A stretch of 64,000 bases of DNA from Natronincola ferrireducens (GTDB taxonomy: Bacteria; Bacillota; Clostridia; Peptostreptococcales; Natronincolaceae), in the NCBI RefSeq assembly GCF_900100845.1, contig NZ_FNFP01000010.1, forward strand, positions 1 to 64,000, written 5' to 3'. The notes beneath the pieces were generated by a model. It was not told the origin of the DNA, did no database searches, and worked only from the letters and a program-made list of their open reading frames with translations. Positions 1 to 10,875 of this stretch are shown piece by piece; the stretch's first letter is position 1; every line of letters starts with the position of its first letter. Both the position numbers and the translations under genes were made by a program.

Positions 1-14
1 AGGAGGAATAAAAA

Positions 15-1208
15 ATGGCAAAAACAAAATTTGAAAGAAATAAACCCCATGTAAACATAGGAACAATAGGACACGTTGACCATGGTAAAACAACATTAAC
101 AGCAGCAATCACTATGACATTAAACAAGAAATTCGGTACAGGTTCTTCAATAGCCTATGACCAAATCGACAAAGCACCAGAAGAAAGAGAAAGAGGAATC
201 ACGATTTCAACATCCCACGTTGAATACGAGACACCAAATAGACACTACGCCCACGTAGACTGCCCAGGCCATGCTGACTATGTAAAAAACATGATTACAG
301 GAGCAGCACAAATGGACGGAGCTATTTTAGTAGTATCAGCAGCAGATGGTCCAATGCCACAAACAAGAGAGCATATTCTGTTATCAAGACAGGTAGGGGT
401 ACCATACATCGTAGTATTCATGAACAAGTGTGACATGGTAGACGATGAAGAATTATTAGAGTTAGTAGAAATGGAAATTAGAGACCTATTAAATGAATAC
501 GAATTCCCAGGAGACGACACACCAGTATTCAAAGGTTCTGCTTTAAAAGCCATCGAAGAACCAGATAGCGAATGGGGAGACAAGATTGTAAAAATGTTTG
601 AAGTTATTGATGAATACATCCCAGAGCCAGAAAGAGATGTAGACAGAGCATTCCTAATGCCAGTAGAGGACGTATTCTCTATTACAGGTAGAGGAACAGT
701 TGCAACAGGAAGAGTAGAAAGAGGAATCGTAAAGGTACAAGACGAAGTAGAGTTAGTAGGATTGGCAGAAGAATCAAGAAAGCTAATTGTAACAGGAGTA
801 GAGATGTTCAGAAAGCTTCTTGATCAAGCCCAAGCAGGAGATAACGTAGGAATCCTATTAAGAGGAATCCAAAGAACAGAAATCGAAAGAGGACAAGTAT
901 TAGCAAAGCCTGGTACAATCAAACCTCATACAAAGTTTAAAGCTGAAGTATACGTATTAAAGAAAGAAGAAGGTGGAAGACATACACCATTCTTTGATGG
1001 ATACAGACCACAGTTTTACTTTAGAACAACAGACGTAACAGGAAGCATCAAATTACCAGAAGGAGTAGAAATGGTAATGCCAGGAGACAACATTACAATG
1101 GAAATCGAATTAATTAGCCCGATTGCTACAGAAGAAGGACTAAGATTCGCTATCCGTGAAGGTGGAAGAACTGTAGGTGCTGGAGTAGTTGCTTCTATTA
1201 TTGAATAA
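15..1208 (+). CDS. tuf: Elongation factor Tu
   Basis: GTPase that delivers aminoacyl-tRNA to the ribosome. The G motifs are all visible: P-loop GHVDHGKT (residues 19-26), DCPGHADY (about 80-87) and NKCD (about 136-139), followed by the two beta-barrel domains; 397 residues is full length. The window opens on its Shine-Dalgarno AGGAGG (1-6), so the gene upstream (fusA in many relatives) is not seen. A strong hairpin and a fresh promoter separate it from rpsJ, so it ends its own transcription unit. Confidence 0.99.
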   Translation: MAKTKFERNKPHVNIGTIGHVDHGKTTLTAAITMTLNKKFGTGSSIAYDQIDKAPEERERGITISTSHVEYETPNRHYAHVDCPGHADYVKNMITGAAQMDGAILVVSAADGPMPQTREHILLSRQVGVPYIVVFMNKCDMVDDEELLELVEMEIRDLLNEYEFPGDDTPVFKGSALKAIEEPDSEWGDKIVKMFEVIDEYIPEPERDVDRAFLMPVEDVFSITGRGTVATGRVERGIVKVQDEVELVGLAEESRKLIVTGVEMFRKLLDQAQAGDNVGILLRGIQRTEIERGQVLAKPGTIKPHTKFKAEVYVLKKEEGGRHTPFFDGYRPQFYFRTTDVTGSIKLPEGVEMVMPGDNITMEIELISPIATEEGLRFAIREGGRTVGAGVVASIIE

Positions 1209-1224
1209 TTAGACCCTATTGAAT

Positions 1225-1261
1225 AAATTTAGAAGAAGAGTTTTTCTCTTCTTCTAAATTT
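1225..1261 (+). terminator. Hairpin after tuf
   Basis: Perfect 16-bp stem (1225-1240 with 1246-1261) around a 5-base loop, 16 bases after the tuf stop. The right arm ends in AAATTT and there is no clean U-run, but an AT-rich tract with eight T residues follows at about 1275. Most likely the tuf terminator; the A/T-rich arms make it usable in both directions. Confidence 0.75.
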
Positions 1262-1291
1262 GCATTATATAATATTTTTTTTACAATATAG

Positions 1292-1343
1292 CTCAACAAA
1301 TGTTGTAAATAGGCTTGATATTTGTTGAGGAATAGTATAAAAT
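1292..1343 (+). promoter_or_regulatory. Probable promoter of the S10 operon, overlapped by an inverted repeat
   Basis: TTGATA (1315-1320), 17 bases, TAAAAT (1338-1343). A perfect 10-bp inverted repeat, CTCAACAAAT (1292-1301) and ATTTGTTGAG (1320-1329), overlaps the -35 and spacer. Its role is unknown; it could be an operator or part of the previous transcript's 3' structure. Confidence 0.55.
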
Positions 1344-1344
1344 A

Positions 1345-1569
1345 TATTAGTGTCTGTTTGACATGTATGTTTAGTTGTTCTGAAGGCGATGAAGCGAAAG
1401 GTTGCTGCAAAAGGAAATTTTCGCTGAGCAATGTCTAGATCTAAGAATCGGGCGACAAGATTGTCTTCACTGTTTTTTTTAAAAAAATTCAACACACCCG
1501 GAACAGTGTATAGGTGGTCTGAGTCGTACGTAAAAAGAAATCACGTGCGATGAAAGGGAGGGAAAGCAA
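1345..1569 (+). other. Long structured leader of the ribosomal superoperon
   Basis: About 220 bases between the promoter and rpsJ without a supportable gene. It contains a 7-bp stem AGCGAAA/TTTCGCT (about 1391-1424), a run of eight T followed by seven A near 1472-1487, and the rpsJ Shine-Dalgarno GGGAGGG. Ribosomal operons of Firmicutes are commonly controlled by a ribosomal protein binding the leader; I do not recognise which family this one would belong to. Confidence 0.45.
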
Positions 1570-1890
1570 ATGGCAACAGCAAAAGCGAAACAAAAAATTA
1601 GAATTAGATTAAAGGCGTATGATCATAAGTTATTAGATCAATCTGCTGAAAAAATTGTTGAAACTGCTAAAAGAAGTGGTGCTGAGGTTTCTGGACCAGT
1701 TCCATTACCAACAGAGAAGCAAATTATTACTATCTTAAGAGCGGTTCATAAGTACAAGGATTCTAGAGAACAATTTGAGATGAGAACCCATAAAAGATTG
1801 GTTGACATCTTAAATCCAACATCTAAAACAGTTGACGCTTTAATGAGACTAGATTTACCAGCAGGCGTTGACATCGAAATTAAATTATAA
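1570..1890 (+). CDS. rpsJ: 30S ribosomal protein S10
   Basis: First gene of the S10 operon; S10 sits in the 30S head and, as NusE, also joins antitermination complexes. 106 residues, close to the usual 102-105, with the conserved stretch GPVPLPT and the THKRLVDI loop. Start chosen by the GGGAGGG site 8 bases upstream. Confidence 0.99.
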   Translation: MATAKAKQKIRIRLKAYDHKLLDQSAEKIVETAKRSGAEVSGPVPLPTEKQIITILRAVHKYKDSREQFEMRTHKRLVDILNPTSKTVDALMRLDLPAGVDIEIKL

Positions 1891-1991
1891 TGTCGGTTTG
1901 GCTAAGATAAAGAGATGAAATTCATCCTATCTTAGTATGATTATACTTAATAAAGTATAATCCGCTGTAAGATTAATAGGAGGTGTAATAA

Positions 1992-2624
1992 ATGACAGGT
2001 TTAATCGGAAGAAAAATTGGAATGACCCAGATTTTTAATGAAAATGGAATAGTTGTACCAGTTACAGTTATCCAAGCAGAGCCTAACGTAGTAGCACAGG
2101 TAAAAACAAATGACGCAGACGGTTACAGTGCCGTTCAAGTAGGCTTTGATACAATTAAAGAAAAAAGAGCAAACAAACCTTTAAAAGGTCACTATGAAAA
2201 AGCAGGAGTAGCTCCTAGAAGAAGATTAAAGGAGTTCAGAGTAGAAAATGCAACTGATTTCACTGTTGGTCAAGAGATTAAAGTAGATCTTTTCCAAGAG
2301 GGACAAAAAGTTGATATCACTGGCATTTCTAAAGGTAAGGGTTTTCAAGGTGTTATTAAAAGACACGGACAAAGCAGAGGGCCAGAAACCCATGGTTCTA
2401 GATATCATAGAAGACCTGGTTCAATGGGAGCGTCTTCCTACCCAGCAAGAGTTTTTAAAGGTAAAAAATTACCAGGACATATGGGTGCTGTACAGGTAAC
2501 TATTCAAAATCTTGAAATTGTAAAAGTAGATATTGAAAGAAATTTACTTTTAGTAAAAGGTGCTGTACCAGGTCCTAAAAAAGGACTGTTAATTATTAAA
2601 GAGACAGTAAAGCAAGGGAAATAA
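1992..2624 (+). CDS. rplC: 50S ribosomal protein L3
   Basis: One of the proteins that start 50S assembly; its central loop reaches the peptidyl-transferase centre. 210 residues, full length, beginning [15 protein letters not shown] and containing the conserved loop segment around [19 protein letters not shown]. Start follows an AGGAGGT site. The 101-base gap to rpsJ is unusually long for this operon and carries no gene. Confidence 0.99.
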   Translation: MTGLIGRKIGMTQIFNENGIVVPVTVIQAEPNVVAQVKTNDADGYSAVQVGFDTIKEKRANKPLKGHYEKAGVAPRRRLKEFRVENATDFTVGQEIKVDLFQEGQKVDITGISKGKGFQGVIKRHGQSRGPETHGSRYHRRPGSMGASSYPARVFKGKKLPGHMGAVQVTIQNLEIVKVDIERNLLLVKGAVPGPKKGLLIIKETVKQGK

Positions 2625-2650
2625 GCTGATTGCAGAAAGGAGGATTTGCT

Positions 2651-3274
2651 ATGCCTAAAGTAGCTGTATATAATGTGTCTGGAGAACAAGTGAGTGAAAT
2701 AGAGTTAAATGACAACGTGTTTGGTGTAGAAGTAAACCAACATGTCCTTTATGAAGTAGTAAAAAATCAATTGGCAAACAAAAGACAAGGAACTCAGTCT
2801 GCTAAAACAAGAGCAGAAGTAAGAGGTGGCGGAAGAAAGCCATGGAGACAAAAAGGAACAGGCCGTGCCCGACATGGTAGTATTCGTTCACCACTATGGG
2901 TTGGTGGAGGTACTGTTTTTGCACCGAAGCCAAGAGATTATAGCTATACATTACCGAAAAAAGTAAGAAGACTTGCAATGAAGTCAGCCCTTACATCTAA
3001 AGTAAGTAGCAATGAGTTCATTGTATTAGATGAGTTAGCATTAGATGCACCAAAAACGAAAGAAATGATCAATATCTTAAGCAACCTAAAGGTTGATAAA
3101 AAAGCCCTAATCGTGTTGGGAGACAAAAATGAAGCTGTAATCAAATCAGCTAGAAATATCCCAGGAGTAGAAACAGCTTCCGTTAACACATTAAATGTAT
3201 ATGACATCTTAAAGTATGATAAGTTCATCATTACAAAAGATGCTGTTCAAAAAGTGGAGGAGGTGTACGCGTAA
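2651..3274 (+). CDS. rplD: 50S ribosomal protein L4
   Basis: Exit-tunnel protein and, in several bacteria, the autogenous regulator of the S10 operon. Start placed at ATG 2651, 9 bases after AAAGGAGG, giving MPKVAVYN and 207 residues; an in-frame start 21 bases earlier has no ribosome site. The basic tunnel loop ([18 protein letters not shown]) is present. Its stop shares one base with the rplW start. Confidence 0.99.
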   Translation: MPKVAVYNVSGEQVSEIELNDNVFGVEVNQHVLYEVVKNQLANKRQGTQSAKTRAEVRGGGRKPWRQKGTGRARHGSIRSPLWVGGGTVFAPKPRDYSYTLPKKVRRLAMKSALTSKVSSNEFIVLDELALDAPKTKEMINILSNLKVDKKALIVLGDKNEAVIKSARNIPGVETASVNTLNVYDILKYDKFIITKDAVQKVEEVYA

Positions 3275-3564
3275 TGACAAATCCACACGATATTGTTATT
3301 AGACCGTTAGTGACTGAAGAAAGTATGACAGATATTGCTGATAAGAAGTATGCTTTTGTAGTAGATAGAAGAGCTAACAAGACAGAAGTTAGAAGAGCAA
3401 TAGAAAAAATCTTTGGTGTTAAAGTGGAAAAAGTAAACACTATGAACATGAAGGGTAAATTTAAAAGAATGGGAAGAAACGTTGGCAAAAGACCTGACTG
3501 GAAAAAAGCCATTGTTACTTTAACTCAAGATAGCAAGGAAATTGAAATTTTTGAAGGAATGTAA
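3274..3564 (+). CDS. rplW: 50S ribosomal protein L23
   Basis: Protein at the mouth of the exit tunnel, docking site for trigger factor and signal recognition particle. 96 residues, full length, with the typical N-terminal [18 protein letters not shown] overlap with rplD suggests translational coupling. Confidence 0.99.
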   Translation: MTNPHDIVIRPLVTEESMTDIADKKYAFVVDRRANKTEVRRAIEKIFGVKVEKVNTMNMKGKFKRMGRNVGKRPDWKKAIVTLTQDSKEIEIFEGM

Positions 3565-3598
3565 TGATTGATTTGTAATACGAAGGAGGGAAATAGCA

Positions 3599-4429
3599 AT
3601 GGGTATTAAAAAATTTAATCCTACTTCACCAGCTAGAAGACAAATGACAGTTTCTACGTTTGAAGAAATTACAAGAGTAGAGCCTGAAAAATCATTAGTT
3701 GAAACCCTTTCAAAAACTGGTGGAAGAAATGCTCAAGGTAAAATAACTATACGCCATAGGGGCGGTGGTTTAAAGAGAAAATATAGAATTATTGATTTTA
3801 AGAGAAACAAGGATGGTATTCCAGCAAAGGTTGCAACCATTGAATACGATCCAAATAGAACTGCTAACATTGCATTGTTACATTATGCAGATGGAGAAAA
3901 AAGATATATCATTGCACCAAACCATTTAAAGGTTGGAGATATGATAGAATCAGGTCCAGATTCAGATATTAAAATAGGTAATGCACTGCCATTAAAAAAT
4001 ATCCCGGTTGGTACAATAGTACACAACATTGAAATGAAGCCTGGTAAAGGTGGTCAAATCGCAAGGGCTGCGGGGAATTCAGCTCAATTAATGGCAAAGG
4101 AAGGTAAATATGCACTATTAAGATTACCTTCAGGTGAAATTAGACAGATTGCTATTGAGTGTAAAGCGACAGTTGGTGAAGTTGGAAATCAAGAACATGA
4201 AAACATCACCATCGGTAAAGCAGGTAGAAAAAGACTTATGGGTATCAGACCTACAGTAAGAGGTTCCGCGATGAATCCTAACGACCATCCACACGGTGGA
4301 GGGGAAGGTAGAACACCTATTGGTAGACCTTCACCAGTTACACCATGGGGTAAACCTGCATTAGGATACAAAACTAGAGACAAGAAAAAAGCTTCAAATA
4401 AATTCATTGTATCAAGAAGAAAGAAATAA
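3599..4429 (+). CDS. rplB: 50S ribosomal protein L2
   Basis: Largest and among the most conserved 50S proteins, needed for subunit joining and peptidyl transfer. 276 residues. The C-terminal histidine-rich region around [14 protein letters not shown] is intact. Start follows GGAGGG at 3584. Confidence 0.99.
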   Translation: MGIKKFNPTSPARRQMTVSTFEEITRVEPEKSLVETLSKTGGRNAQGKITIRHRGGGLKRKYRIIDFKRNKDGIPAKVATIEYDPNRTANIALLHYADGEKRYIIAPNHLKVGDMIESGPDSDIKIGNALPLKNIPVGTIVHNIEMKPGKGGQIARAAGNSAQLMAKEGKYALLRLPSGEIRQIAIECKATVGEVGNQEHENITIGKAGRKRLMGIRPTVRGSAMNPNDHPHGGGEGRTPIGRPSPVTPWGKPALGYKTRDKKKASNKFIVSRRKK

Positions 4430-4483
4430 GATAGCCTAAAATCTATTGGATAAATAGATATACTTCTGAAGGGAGGAAAAGTA

Positions 4484-4765
4484 ATGGGTAGATCACTTAA
4501 AAAAGGACCTTTCGTTCATTCTGGTTTATTGAAAAAAATAGAAGAAATGAATGCAAAGGATGAGAAAAAAGTTATCAAAACATGGTCAAGAGCATCTACT
4601 ATTTTTCCACAAATGATCGGACATACAATTGCTGTGCATGATGGAAGAAAACACATTCCAGTATATGTGACAGAAGATATGGTGGGACATAAATTAGGAG
4701 AATTTGCTCCAACCAGAACCTATAGAGGACATGACGATAACGATAAAACAACCAAGAGAAAATAA
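4484..4765 (+). CDS. rpsS: 30S ribosomal protein S19
   Basis: 30S head protein next to S13. 93 residues, starting [11 protein letters not shown] as usual, with the conserved [11 protein letters not shown] and [12 protein letters not shown] segments. AGGGAGG site 8 bases upstream of the ATG. Confidence 0.99.
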   Translation: MGRSLKKGPFVHSGLLKKIEEMNAKDEKKVIKTWSRASTIFPQMIGHTIAVHDGRKHIPVYVTEDMVGHKLGEFAPTRTYRGHDDNDKTTKRK

Positions 4766-4824
4766 TATAGCGTTTAATGGAATTATTTAGTTGTTTGATC
4801 TAGATTATGAAAGGAGGTCATTCC

Positions 4825-5157
4825 ATGGAAGCAAGAGCAATAGCAAGATTTGTTAGAATAGCTCCTAGAAAAGCTCAACAAGTTGTTGATTTAGTTAGAG
4901 GAAAAAAAGTTGATGAAGCCTTAGCGATTTTAAAATACACACCAAAGGCAGCTGCGCCGATAGTAGAAAAGGTTGTAAAATCAGCTTTAGCTAATGCAGA
5001 AAACAACTATGACATGGATAGAGAAAGTTTATATATAGCAGAAATATACGCAGACCAGGGCCCAACAATGAAACGTTTTAGACCAAGAGCTATGGGACGT
5101 GCTACTACTATTAGAAAAAGAACTAGTCACATCGGAGTTGTATTAAAGGAAAAATAG
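4825..5157 (+). CDS. rplV: 50S ribosomal protein L22
   Basis: Exit-tunnel constriction protein; its beta-hairpin (around [13 protein letters not shown]) lines the tunnel. Start set at ATG 4825 (MEARAIAR), 8 bases after AAAGGAGG; 110 residues. An in-frame ATG 18 bases earlier lies inside the upstream spacer and has no site of its own. Confidence 0.98.
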   Translation: MEARAIARFVRIAPRKAQQVVDLVRGKKVDEALAILKYTPKAAAPIVEKVVKSALANAENNYDMDRESLYIAEIYADQGPTMKRFRPRAMGRATTIRKRTSHIGVVLKEK

Positions 5158-5176
5158 GATTTAAGGAGGGAAAATA

Positions 5177-5863
5177 ATGGGTCAAAAGGTGAGTCCACAC
5201 GGATTGAGAGTAGGTATTATCAAAGATTGGGACGCAAAATGGTACGCTAATAAAAAAGATTTTTCAGACCTACTAATTGAAGACCATAAAATCCGTAAGT
5301 ACGTTAAAGAAAAACTTTTTGTTTCTGGTATTTCTAGAGTTGAAATAGAAAGAGCAGCTAACAATCGGGTTAAAATAAATGTTTACACCGCAAAACCAGG
5401 AATGGTTATTGGTAAAGGTGGTCAAGGTGTTGAAGATCTAAAAAAAGAATTAGAGAAGTTAACAAAGAAAAATGTTGCTGTTAATGTAATAGAGGTGAAA
5501 ACACCTGAAACGGATGCACAATTAGTAGCAGAAAACATTGCCTTCTCACTGGAAAGAAGGGTTTCCTTTAGAAGAGCTATGAAGCAAGCTATGCAAAGAG
5601 CTATGCGTTCTGGCGCTAAAGGTATCAAGGTATTGACATCAGGTAGACTTGGTGGAGCAGAAATGGCTCGTTCAGAAGGCTATAACCAAGGTAATGTTCC
5701 ATTACACACATTAAGAGCTGACATTGACTATGGTTTTGCAGAAGCCATGACAACCTATGGTAAATTAGGTGTTAAGGTTTGGATTTACAAAGGTGAAGTA
5801 TTACCTACAAAGAGAAATGTAAACAAAGTCGAAGAAAATAAAAACAAATCTGAAAACAAGTAA
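5177..5863 (+). CDS. rpsC: 30S ribosomal protein S3
   Basis: mRNA-entry protein of the 30S subunit with helicase activity. KH domain motif [10 protein letters not shown] is visible near residue 76. 228 residues; the C-terminal tail is lysine/asparagine rich. GGAGGG site upstream of ATG. Confidence 0.99.
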   Translation: MGQKVSPHGLRVGIIKDWDAKWYANKKDFSDLLIEDHKIRKYVKEKLFVSGISRVEIERAANNRVKINVYTAKPGMVIGKGGQGVEDLKKELEKLTKKNVAVNVIEVKTPETDAQLVAENIAFSLERRVSFRRAMKQAMQRAMRSGAKGIKVLTSGRLGGAEMARSEGYNQGNVPLHTLRADIDYGFAEAMTTYGKLGVKVWIYKGEVLPTKRNVNKVEENKNKSENK

Positions 5864-5895
5864 CAGTTATGCCTTGAAGGAAGGAGGAATAGCGC

Positions 5896-6339
5896 ATGTT
5901 AATGCCTAAAAGAGTAAAACGCCGTAGAGTGCATAGAGGTAAAATGGCAGGTGAAGCCACCAGAGGAAACAAGGTTTCTTATGGAGAATATGGTATTATG
6001 GCTTTAGAACCAGCATGGATCACCTCTAATCAAATAGAAGCTGCACGTATTGCTATGACTAGATCCATTAAAAGAGGGGGTAAAGTTTGGATTAAAATTT
6101 TCCCTCATAAGCCAGTAACAAAGAAACCAGCTGAAACTCGTATGGGTGCCGGTAAAGGTTCACCAGAGTTTTGGGTTGCAGTAGTTAAACCAGGCAGAGT
6201 AATGTTTGAAATAGCTGGTGTATCCGAAGAAAAAGCGAGAGAAGCTATGAGGCTTGCTATGCATAAATTACCAATTAAATGTAAGTTTGTAACACGTCAA
6301 GAATCAGAAGTAAAGGGTGGTGAAGCTGATGAAAGCTAA
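5896..6339 (+). CDS. rplP: 50S ribosomal protein L16
   Basis: Protein contacting the A-site tRNA elbow on the 50S. Begins [19 protein letters not shown], the family signature; 147 residues. Its last 11 bases overlap the start of rpmC. Confidence 0.99.
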   Translation: MLMPKRVKRRRVHRGKMAGEATRGNKVSYGEYGIMALEPAWITSNQIEAARIAMTRSIKRGGKVWIKIFPHKPVTKKPAETRMGAGKGSPEFWVAVVKPGRVMFEIAGVSEEKAREAMRLAMHKLPIKCKFVTRQESEVKGGEADES

Positions 6340-6532
6340 TACATTAAGAGATATGACAGATGTTGAATTACAACAAAAATTAGCTGATTCAAAAAGTGAA
6401 TTATTTAACCTGCGTTTCCAATTAGCGACCGGCCAGCTCGAAAACCCTTTGAGAATCAGAAATGTTCGCAAGGATATTGCTAGATTAAAAACAATTATTA
6501 GGGAACGGGAAATCACTAAAACAAATGCATAA
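6329..6532 (+). CDS. rpmC: 50S ribosomal protein L29
   Basis: Small helical protein near the exit tunnel. Start at ATG 6329 ([15 protein letters not shown]), inside the end of rplP; 67 residues, the family length. A GTG 12 bases earlier is in frame but lies too close to the GGGTGG site. Confidence 0.97.
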   Translation: MKANTLRDMTDVELQQKLADSKSELFNLRFQLATGQLENPLRIRNVRKDIARLKTIIREREITKTNA

Positions 6533-6569
6533 TTGGATTATGATGTAGGTGAGAAGGGAGGCCAAATTC

Positions 6570-6824
6570 GTGGAAAGAGGAAAAAGAAAGATTAGAACAG
6601 GTCGTGTAGTAAGTGACAAAATGGATAAAACTATTGTAGTATTAGTAGAAGATTTTGTTCGTCATCCACTATACGGAAAAGCTGTTAAGAGAACCACTAA
6701 ATATAAAGCACATGACGAAATGAATGAATGTAATATTGGCGATAAAGTTAGGATTATGGAAACAAGACCCCTATCTAAAGATAAGAGATGGAGACTTGTT
6801 AAAGTTATCGAACAAGCGAAGTAG
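6570..6824 (+). CDS. rpsQ: 30S ribosomal protein S17
   Basis: 16S rRNA-binding OB-fold protein. A GTG start at 6570 ([20 protein letters not shown]) is preferred: AAGGGAGG lies 8 bases upstream and the resulting 84 residues match the family; a GTG at 6549 would add seven atypical residues. Confidence 0.97.
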   Translation: MERGKRKIRTGRVVSDKMDKTIVVLVEDFVRHPLYGKAVKRTTKYKAHDEMNECNIGDKVRIMETRPLSKDKRWRLVKVIEQAK

Positions 6825-6851
6825 GATAGAAGAGAAAAAGGAGGTATTGCT

Positions 6852-7220
6852 ATGATCCAACAGGAATCACGGCTTGCTGTAGCAGACAACTCAGGCGCAA
6901 AAGAGTTACTTTGCATTCGTGTATTAGGCGGAACGAAAAGAAGATATGCCAAAATAGGTGACGAAATCATCTGTTCAGTTAAGAGTGCAACACCAGGAGG
7001 TGTTGTTAAAAAAGGCCAAGTTGTAAGAGCGGTTGTTGTTAGAACAAAAGCTTCTGTAAGACGTAAAGACGGTTTTTATATTCGATTTGATGAGAATGCT
7101 GCTGTAATCGTTAAAGAAGATAAGCAACCAGTAGGGACACGTATCTTTGGACCAGTGGCAAGAGAATTAAGAGATAAAGAATTTATGAAAATAGTTTCAC
7201 TAGCTCCAGAAGTATTATAA
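6852..7220 (+). CDS. rplN: 50S ribosomal protein L14
   Basis: Forms an intersubunit bridge with 16S rRNA. 122 residues, full length, beginning [41 protein letters not shown] closes the protein as in the family. Confidence 0.99.
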   Translation: MIQQESRLAVADNSGAKELLCIRVLGGTKRRYAKIGDEIICSVKSATPGGVVKKGQVVRAVVVRTKASVRRKDGFYIRFDENAAVIVKEDKQPVGTRIFGPVARELRDKEFMKIVSLAPEVL

Positions 7221-7237
7221 AGCAGGAGGTGTGATGA

Positions 7238-7552
7238 ATGGCACGTATAAAAAAAGGCGACACGGTCGTAGTAATTTCTGGAAAAGATAAAACAAAAGTA
7301 GGTAAAGTGCTTCAAGTGCTGCCTAAAGAAGAAAGAGTTATTGTTGAAGGTGTGAACATGGTAACAAAGCACCAAAAACCAAATCCTAAAACACAACAGG
7401 GTGGGATTATTCAACAAGAAGCTCCTGTTCATGTATCAAACGTCATGATTTTTGATAAAAAAGCTAACCAAGGGGTTAGAGTAGGATATAAAGTATTAAA
7501 TAATGGTGAAAAAGTAAGAGTAAGCAAAAAGACTGGCGAAGTATTAGACTAA
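7238..7552 (+). CDS. rplX: 50S ribosomal protein L24
   Basis: 50S assembly-initiator protein with an N-terminal KOW motif ([14 protein letters not shown]). 104 residues. GGAGGTG site 8 bases before ATG. Confidence 0.99.
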   Translation: MARIKKGDTVVVISGKDKTKVGKVLQVLPKEERVIVEGVNMVTKHQKPNPKTQQGGIIQQEAPVHVSNVMIFDKKANQGVRVGYKVLNNGEKVRVSKKTGEVLD

Positions 7553-7578
7553 AGTGAAGAAGGGAGGTAAGTCTAGTA

Positions 7579-8118
7579 ATGGCTAGATTAAGAGAAAAAT
7601 ACAAAAATGAAGTTGCATCAGCAATGATGGAAAAATTCGGTTATAAAAACGTTATGGAAATTCCTAAACTTGAAAAAGTTGTTATCAATATGGGAATCGG
7701 TGAAGCAAAGGACAATCCAAAGGGATTAGAGCTTGCTATCAAAGAATTAACTACAATTGCAGGACAAAAACCTGTTATTACAAAAGCTAAAAAATCTGTT
7801 TCTAACTTTAAACTTCGTGAGGGTATGTCTATCGGTGCTAAGGTGACGTTAAGAGGCGAGAAGATGTACGAATTTGTAGATAGATTATTAAATATTGCAC
7901 TACCAAGGGTAAGAGACTTTAGAGGTGTAAGTGCTAAAGCCTTTGACGGTAGAGGAAACTATGCGTTAGGGATCAAAGAACAATTGATTTTCCCAGAAAT
8001 TGAGTATGATAAAGTAGAAAAAGTAAGGGGAATGGATATTATCTTTGTTACCACTGCTAAAACAGATGAAGAAAGTCGTGAGTTATTAAAGTTAATGGGA
8101 ATGCCTTTCGTAAAATAA
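7579..8118 (+). CDS. rplE: 50S ribosomal protein L5
   Basis: Binds 5S rRNA and contacts P-site tRNA. 179 residues, full length; conserved [14 protein letters not shown] and [17 protein letters not shown] are present. Confidence 0.99.
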   Translation: MARLREKYKNEVASAMMEKFGYKNVMEIPKLEKVVINMGIGEAKDNPKGLELAIKELTTIAGQKPVITKAKKSVSNFKLREGMSIGAKVTLRGEKMYEFVDRLLNIALPRVRDFRGVSAKAFDGRGNYALGIKEQLIFPEIEYDKVEKVRGMDIIFVTTAKTDEESRELLKLMGMPFVK

Positions 8119-8136
8119 GGTAAGGAGGTAGAAGTA

Positions 8137-8322
8137 GTGGCAAAACAATCTCTGAAAGTAAAACAAGAAAGAAAACAAAAATATAAAACAAGAGAATATA
8201 CTAGATGTAAAATCTGTGGAAGACCACATGCTTATTTAAGAAAATTTGGTATATGTCGTATATGCTTTAGAGAATTAGCCTATAAAGGCCAAATACCAGG
8301 TGTTAAAAAGGCTAGCTGGTAA
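8137..8322 (+). CDS. rpsZ: 30S ribosomal protein S14, zinc-binding type
   Basis: Short, zinc-containing S14 paralogue type of 61 residues. The four metal ligands are present as CKIC (24-27) and CRIC (40-43). GTG start with AAGGAGGT upstream. Being in the main operon, it is the housekeeping copy; no zinc-free S14 is in the window. Confidence 0.98.
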   Translation: MAKQSLKVKQERKQKYKTREYTRCKICGRPHAYLRKFGICRICFRELAYKGQIPGVKKASW

Positions 8323-8344
8323 TCTTAGGAAGGAGGTAAAAGTT

Positions 8345-8743
8345 ATGACAATGACAGATCCAATTGCGGATATGCTTACCCGTGTTAGAAATGCCAGTGC
8401 GGTAAAGCATGAAACAGTAGACATTCCAGCTTCTAATATGAAGAAGGAAATTGCAAATATTCTTCTAGATGAAGGTTTTATAAAAGGGTTCGATGTAATC
8501 GAAGACGGGAAACAAGGTATTATTAGAATGCAATTAAAATATGGAAAAAACAAGGAAAAAGTTATTACAGGAATCAAACGTATTTCAAAGCCAGGGTTAA
8601 GGGTTTATGCAAAAAAAGATGAGATCCCAAGGGTATTAGGTGGATTAGGAATAGCGGTTATTTCTACATCAAAGGGAATCATTACAGATAAAACTGCAAG
8701 AAAACAAGGCGTTGGCGGAGAGGTTATTGCTTACATCTGGTAA
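8345..8743 (+). CDS. rpsH: 30S ribosomal protein S8
   Basis: Primary 16S rRNA binder and, in E. coli, regulator of the spc operon. Start at ATG 8345 ([13 protein letters not shown]), 9 bases after AAGGAGG, gives the family length of 132; the frame is open further upstream inside rpsZ but without a ribosome site. The [13 protein letters not shown] motif is intact. Confidence 0.98.
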   Translation: MTMTDPIADMLTRVRNASAVKHETVDIPASNMKKEIANILLDEGFIKGFDVIEDGKQGIIRMQLKYGKNKEKVITGIKRISKPGLRVYAKKDEIPRVLGGLGIAVISTSKGIITDKTARKQGVGGEVIAYIW

Positions 8744-8770
8744 TCGTAATAACTTGAAGGAGGTGCAAAC

Positions 8771-9310
8771 ATGTCAAGAATAGGTGTTAAGCCAATAGAA
8801 CTATCAAAAGATGTTGAAGTGAAGGTTGATGAAAAAAATCTTGTTACTGTTAAAGGACCTAAGGGAACATTAACAGAACAAATTCATAAAGATATTGTTG
8901 TTCGTCAAGAAGAAAACACAATTTTAGTTGAAAGACCTACTGAAAACAAAAAACATAAATCTTTACATGGTTTATCTAGAACCCTTGTAGCTAACATGGT
9001 AGAAGGTGTAGCAAAGGGATATGAGAAGAAACTACAATTAGTAGGTGTTGGATACAGAGCAAACAAACAAGGAAACAAATTAGTTCTTAGTTTAGGTTTC
9101 TCCCACCCAGTAGAAATGGTGGATCCAGAGGGTGTTACAACTGAAGTACCTTCCCAAACGGAAATTCTTGTTAAAGGAATTAACAAGCAAGCTGTAGGAA
9201 ACTATGCAGCAAAAATTCGTGAACTAAGAAAGCCTGAGCCATACAAAGGTAAAGGGGTTAAATATGCTGATGAAATAATCAGACGTAAGGAAGGTAAGAC
9301 AGGTAAGTAA
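8771..9310 (+). CDS. rplF: 50S ribosomal protein L6
   Basis: Protein near the factor-binding site. 179 residues; the C-terminal signature [14 protein letters not shown] is intact. GAAGGAGG site upstream. Confidence 0.99.
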   Translation: MSRIGVKPIELSKDVEVKVDEKNLVTVKGPKGTLTEQIHKDIVVRQEENTILVERPTENKKHKSLHGLSRTLVANMVEGVAKGYEKKLQLVGVGYRANKQGNKLVLSLGFSHPVEMVDPEGVTTEVPSQTEILVKGINKQAVGNYAAKIRELRKPEPYKGKGVKYADEIIRRKEGKTGK

Positions 9311-9328
9311 TAGAAAGGAGTGAGCAAG

Positions 9329-9697
9329 GTGATTAAAAAGGTAAGCAAAAACCTTACAAGAAAGAAGAGACACCAAAGAGTACGTAACAAGGTTCAAGGC
9401 GTAGCTGAACGTCCAAGATTGAATGTATACAGAAGCTTGAACAATATGTACGCTCAAATCATCAATGATGAAACAGGCCAAACCATTGTTGCTGCTTCTA
9501 CTTTAGATAAAGAAATTAAAGCCGAAGGAAAAGCTGCAGGTAACAAAGCTGCTGCTAAATTAGTAGGCGAGTTGGTTGCTAAAAGAGCTTTAGACAAAGG
9601 CATCAAAAGCGTAACCTTCGATCGTGGAGGATATATTTACCATGGAAGAGTAAAGGAATTAGCTGAAGGTGCCAGAGAAGCTGGATTAGAATTTTAA
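9329..9697 (+). CDS. rplR: 50S ribosomal protein L18
   Basis: 5S rRNA-binding protein. GTG at 9329 ([19 protein letters not shown]) is chosen because AAAGGAG lies 8 bases upstream; another GTG at 9320 abuts that site. 122 residues, family length. Confidence 0.97.
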   Translation: MIKKVSKNLTRKKRHQRVRNKVQGVAERPRLNVYRSLNNMYAQIINDETGQTIVAASTLDKEIKAEGKAAGNKAAAKLVGELVAKRALDKGIKSVTFDRGGYIYHGRVKELAEGAREAGLEF

Positions 9698-9714
9698 TAG
9701 AAGGAGGGAACTGC

Positions 9715-10221
9715 ATGCTAGGCAAGCGTATAGATGCTAGTCAACTTGACATTAAAGAGCAAGTTGTTGATATAAGACGTGTTACTAAGGTTGTAAAGGG
9801 TGGTAGAAACTTTAGATTTGCTGCTTTAGTAGTTGTTGGAGACGAGAACGGACATGTTGGTGTAGGTGCTGGTAAAGCTATGGAAATTCCAGATGCTATT
9901 AGAAAAGGCATCCAAGATGCTAAGAAAAACCTAATCAAAGTACCAATTGTAAATACAACAATTCCACATGAAGTAATTGGACACTTTGGTGCTGGTAATG
10001 TATTAATTATGCCTGCTAAAGAAGGTACAGGTATTATTGCTGGAGGTCCAGTTCGTGCTGTATTGGAATTAGCCGGTATTAAAGATGTAAGGGCTAAGTC
10101 TTTAGGCTCTAACAATTCTAGGAATATGGTAAATGCTACAATGGATGGCTTAAGAAACTTAAAAAGAGCAGAGGATGTAGCTAAACTAAGAGGCAAATCC
10201 ATAGATGAACTCTTAGGATAG
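9715..10221 (+). CDS. rpsE: 30S ribosomal protein S5
   Basis: Decoding-fidelity protein of the 30S. 168 residues with the double-stranded-RNA-binding-like N-terminal domain ([20 protein letters not shown]) and the C-terminal fold ending near [12 protein letters not shown]. Confidence 0.99.
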   Translation: MLGKRIDASQLDIKEQVVDIRRVTKVVKGGRNFRFAALVVVGDENGHVGVGAGKAMEIPDAIRKGIQDAKKNLIKVPIVNTTIPHEVIGHFGAGNVLIMPAKEGTGIIAGGPVRAVLELAGIKDVRAKSLGSNNSRNMVNATMDGLRNLKRAEDVAKLRGKSIDELLG

Positions 10222-10234
10222 GAGGGAAAATACT

Positions 10235-10414
10235 ATGGCAAACTTAACTATAAAATTATCTAAAAGTGTTATTGGAACATTACCAAATCAAAGAAAAACT
10301 GTTGAAGCATTAGGGTTGAAAAAGGTTGGTCAAGTAGTAGAAAAGCCTGATAATGCTCAAATCAGAGGCATGATCGAAACAGTTAAACATTTAGTAGAAG
10401 TTGTAGAAGCGTAA
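10235..10414 (+). CDS. rpmD: 50S ribosomal protein L30
   Basis: Small 50S protein, 59 residues, beginning [14 protein letters not shown] and containing the conserved [19 protein letters not shown] site at 10220. The gene sits 13 bases after rpsE and 16 before rplO, the standard order. Confidence 0.98.
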   Translation: MANLTIKLSKSVIGTLPNQRKTVEALGLKKVGQVVEKPDNAQIRGMIETVKHLVEVVEA

Positions 10415-10430
10415 TTAAGGAGGTGTAAAG

Positions 10431-10874
10431 ATGAAGTTACATGAACTTAGACCTGCTGTGGGTGCTGTAAGAAAGACTAAGAGAAAAGGTAGAGGTACTG
10501 GAAGTGGCCTTGGTAAAACTGCAGGCAGAGGTAGCAATGGACAAAACTCTCGTAGTGGCGGTGGTACTAGACTAGGATTTGAAGGTGGCCAAATGCCTCT
10601 AATCAGACGTATACCAAAACGTGGGTTCACCAACATCTTCAAAAAACAATTTGCAATTGTAAACATTGAAGATTTAAATAGATTTGAAAACGGAACAGAA
10701 ATTACTGCACAAATGCTAAAAGAAGCAGGTGTTATTAAAAAGATTGAAAAAGACGGCTTAAAGATCTTAGGAAATGGAAATCTTGAGAAAAACTTGACAA
10801 TTAAAGCTCAAAAATTCACGAAATCAGCTGTCGAGAAAATAGAAGCCGCTGGTGGAAAAGTAGAGGTGATTTAA
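10431..10874 (+). CDS. rplO: 50S ribosomal protein L15
   Basis: Late-assembly 50S protein with a glycine/arginine-rich N-terminal extension ([17 protein letters not shown] region) that threads into rRNA. 147 residues, full length. One base separates its stop from the secY start. Confidence 0.99.
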   Translation: MKLHELRPAVGAVRKTKRKGRGTGSGLGKTAGRGSNGQNSRSGGGTRLGFEGGQMPLIRRIPKRGFTNIFKKQFAIVNIEDLNRFENGTEITAQMLKEAGVIKKIEKDGLKILGNGNLEKNLTIKAQKFTKSAVEKIEAAGGKVEVI

Positions 10875-10875
10875 G

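Noticed and set aside
1265-1495. Minus-strand frames in the rpsJ leader
   Set aside because: No ribosome site or recognisable protein; the region is explained by the promoter and leader.
9741-10202. 153-codon minus-strand frame opposite rpsE
   Set aside because: Antisense shadow of a conserved ribosomal gene; no ribosome site and a hydrophobic, proline-rich composition typical of shadows. The same holds for 60380-60883 opposite the deacetylase.
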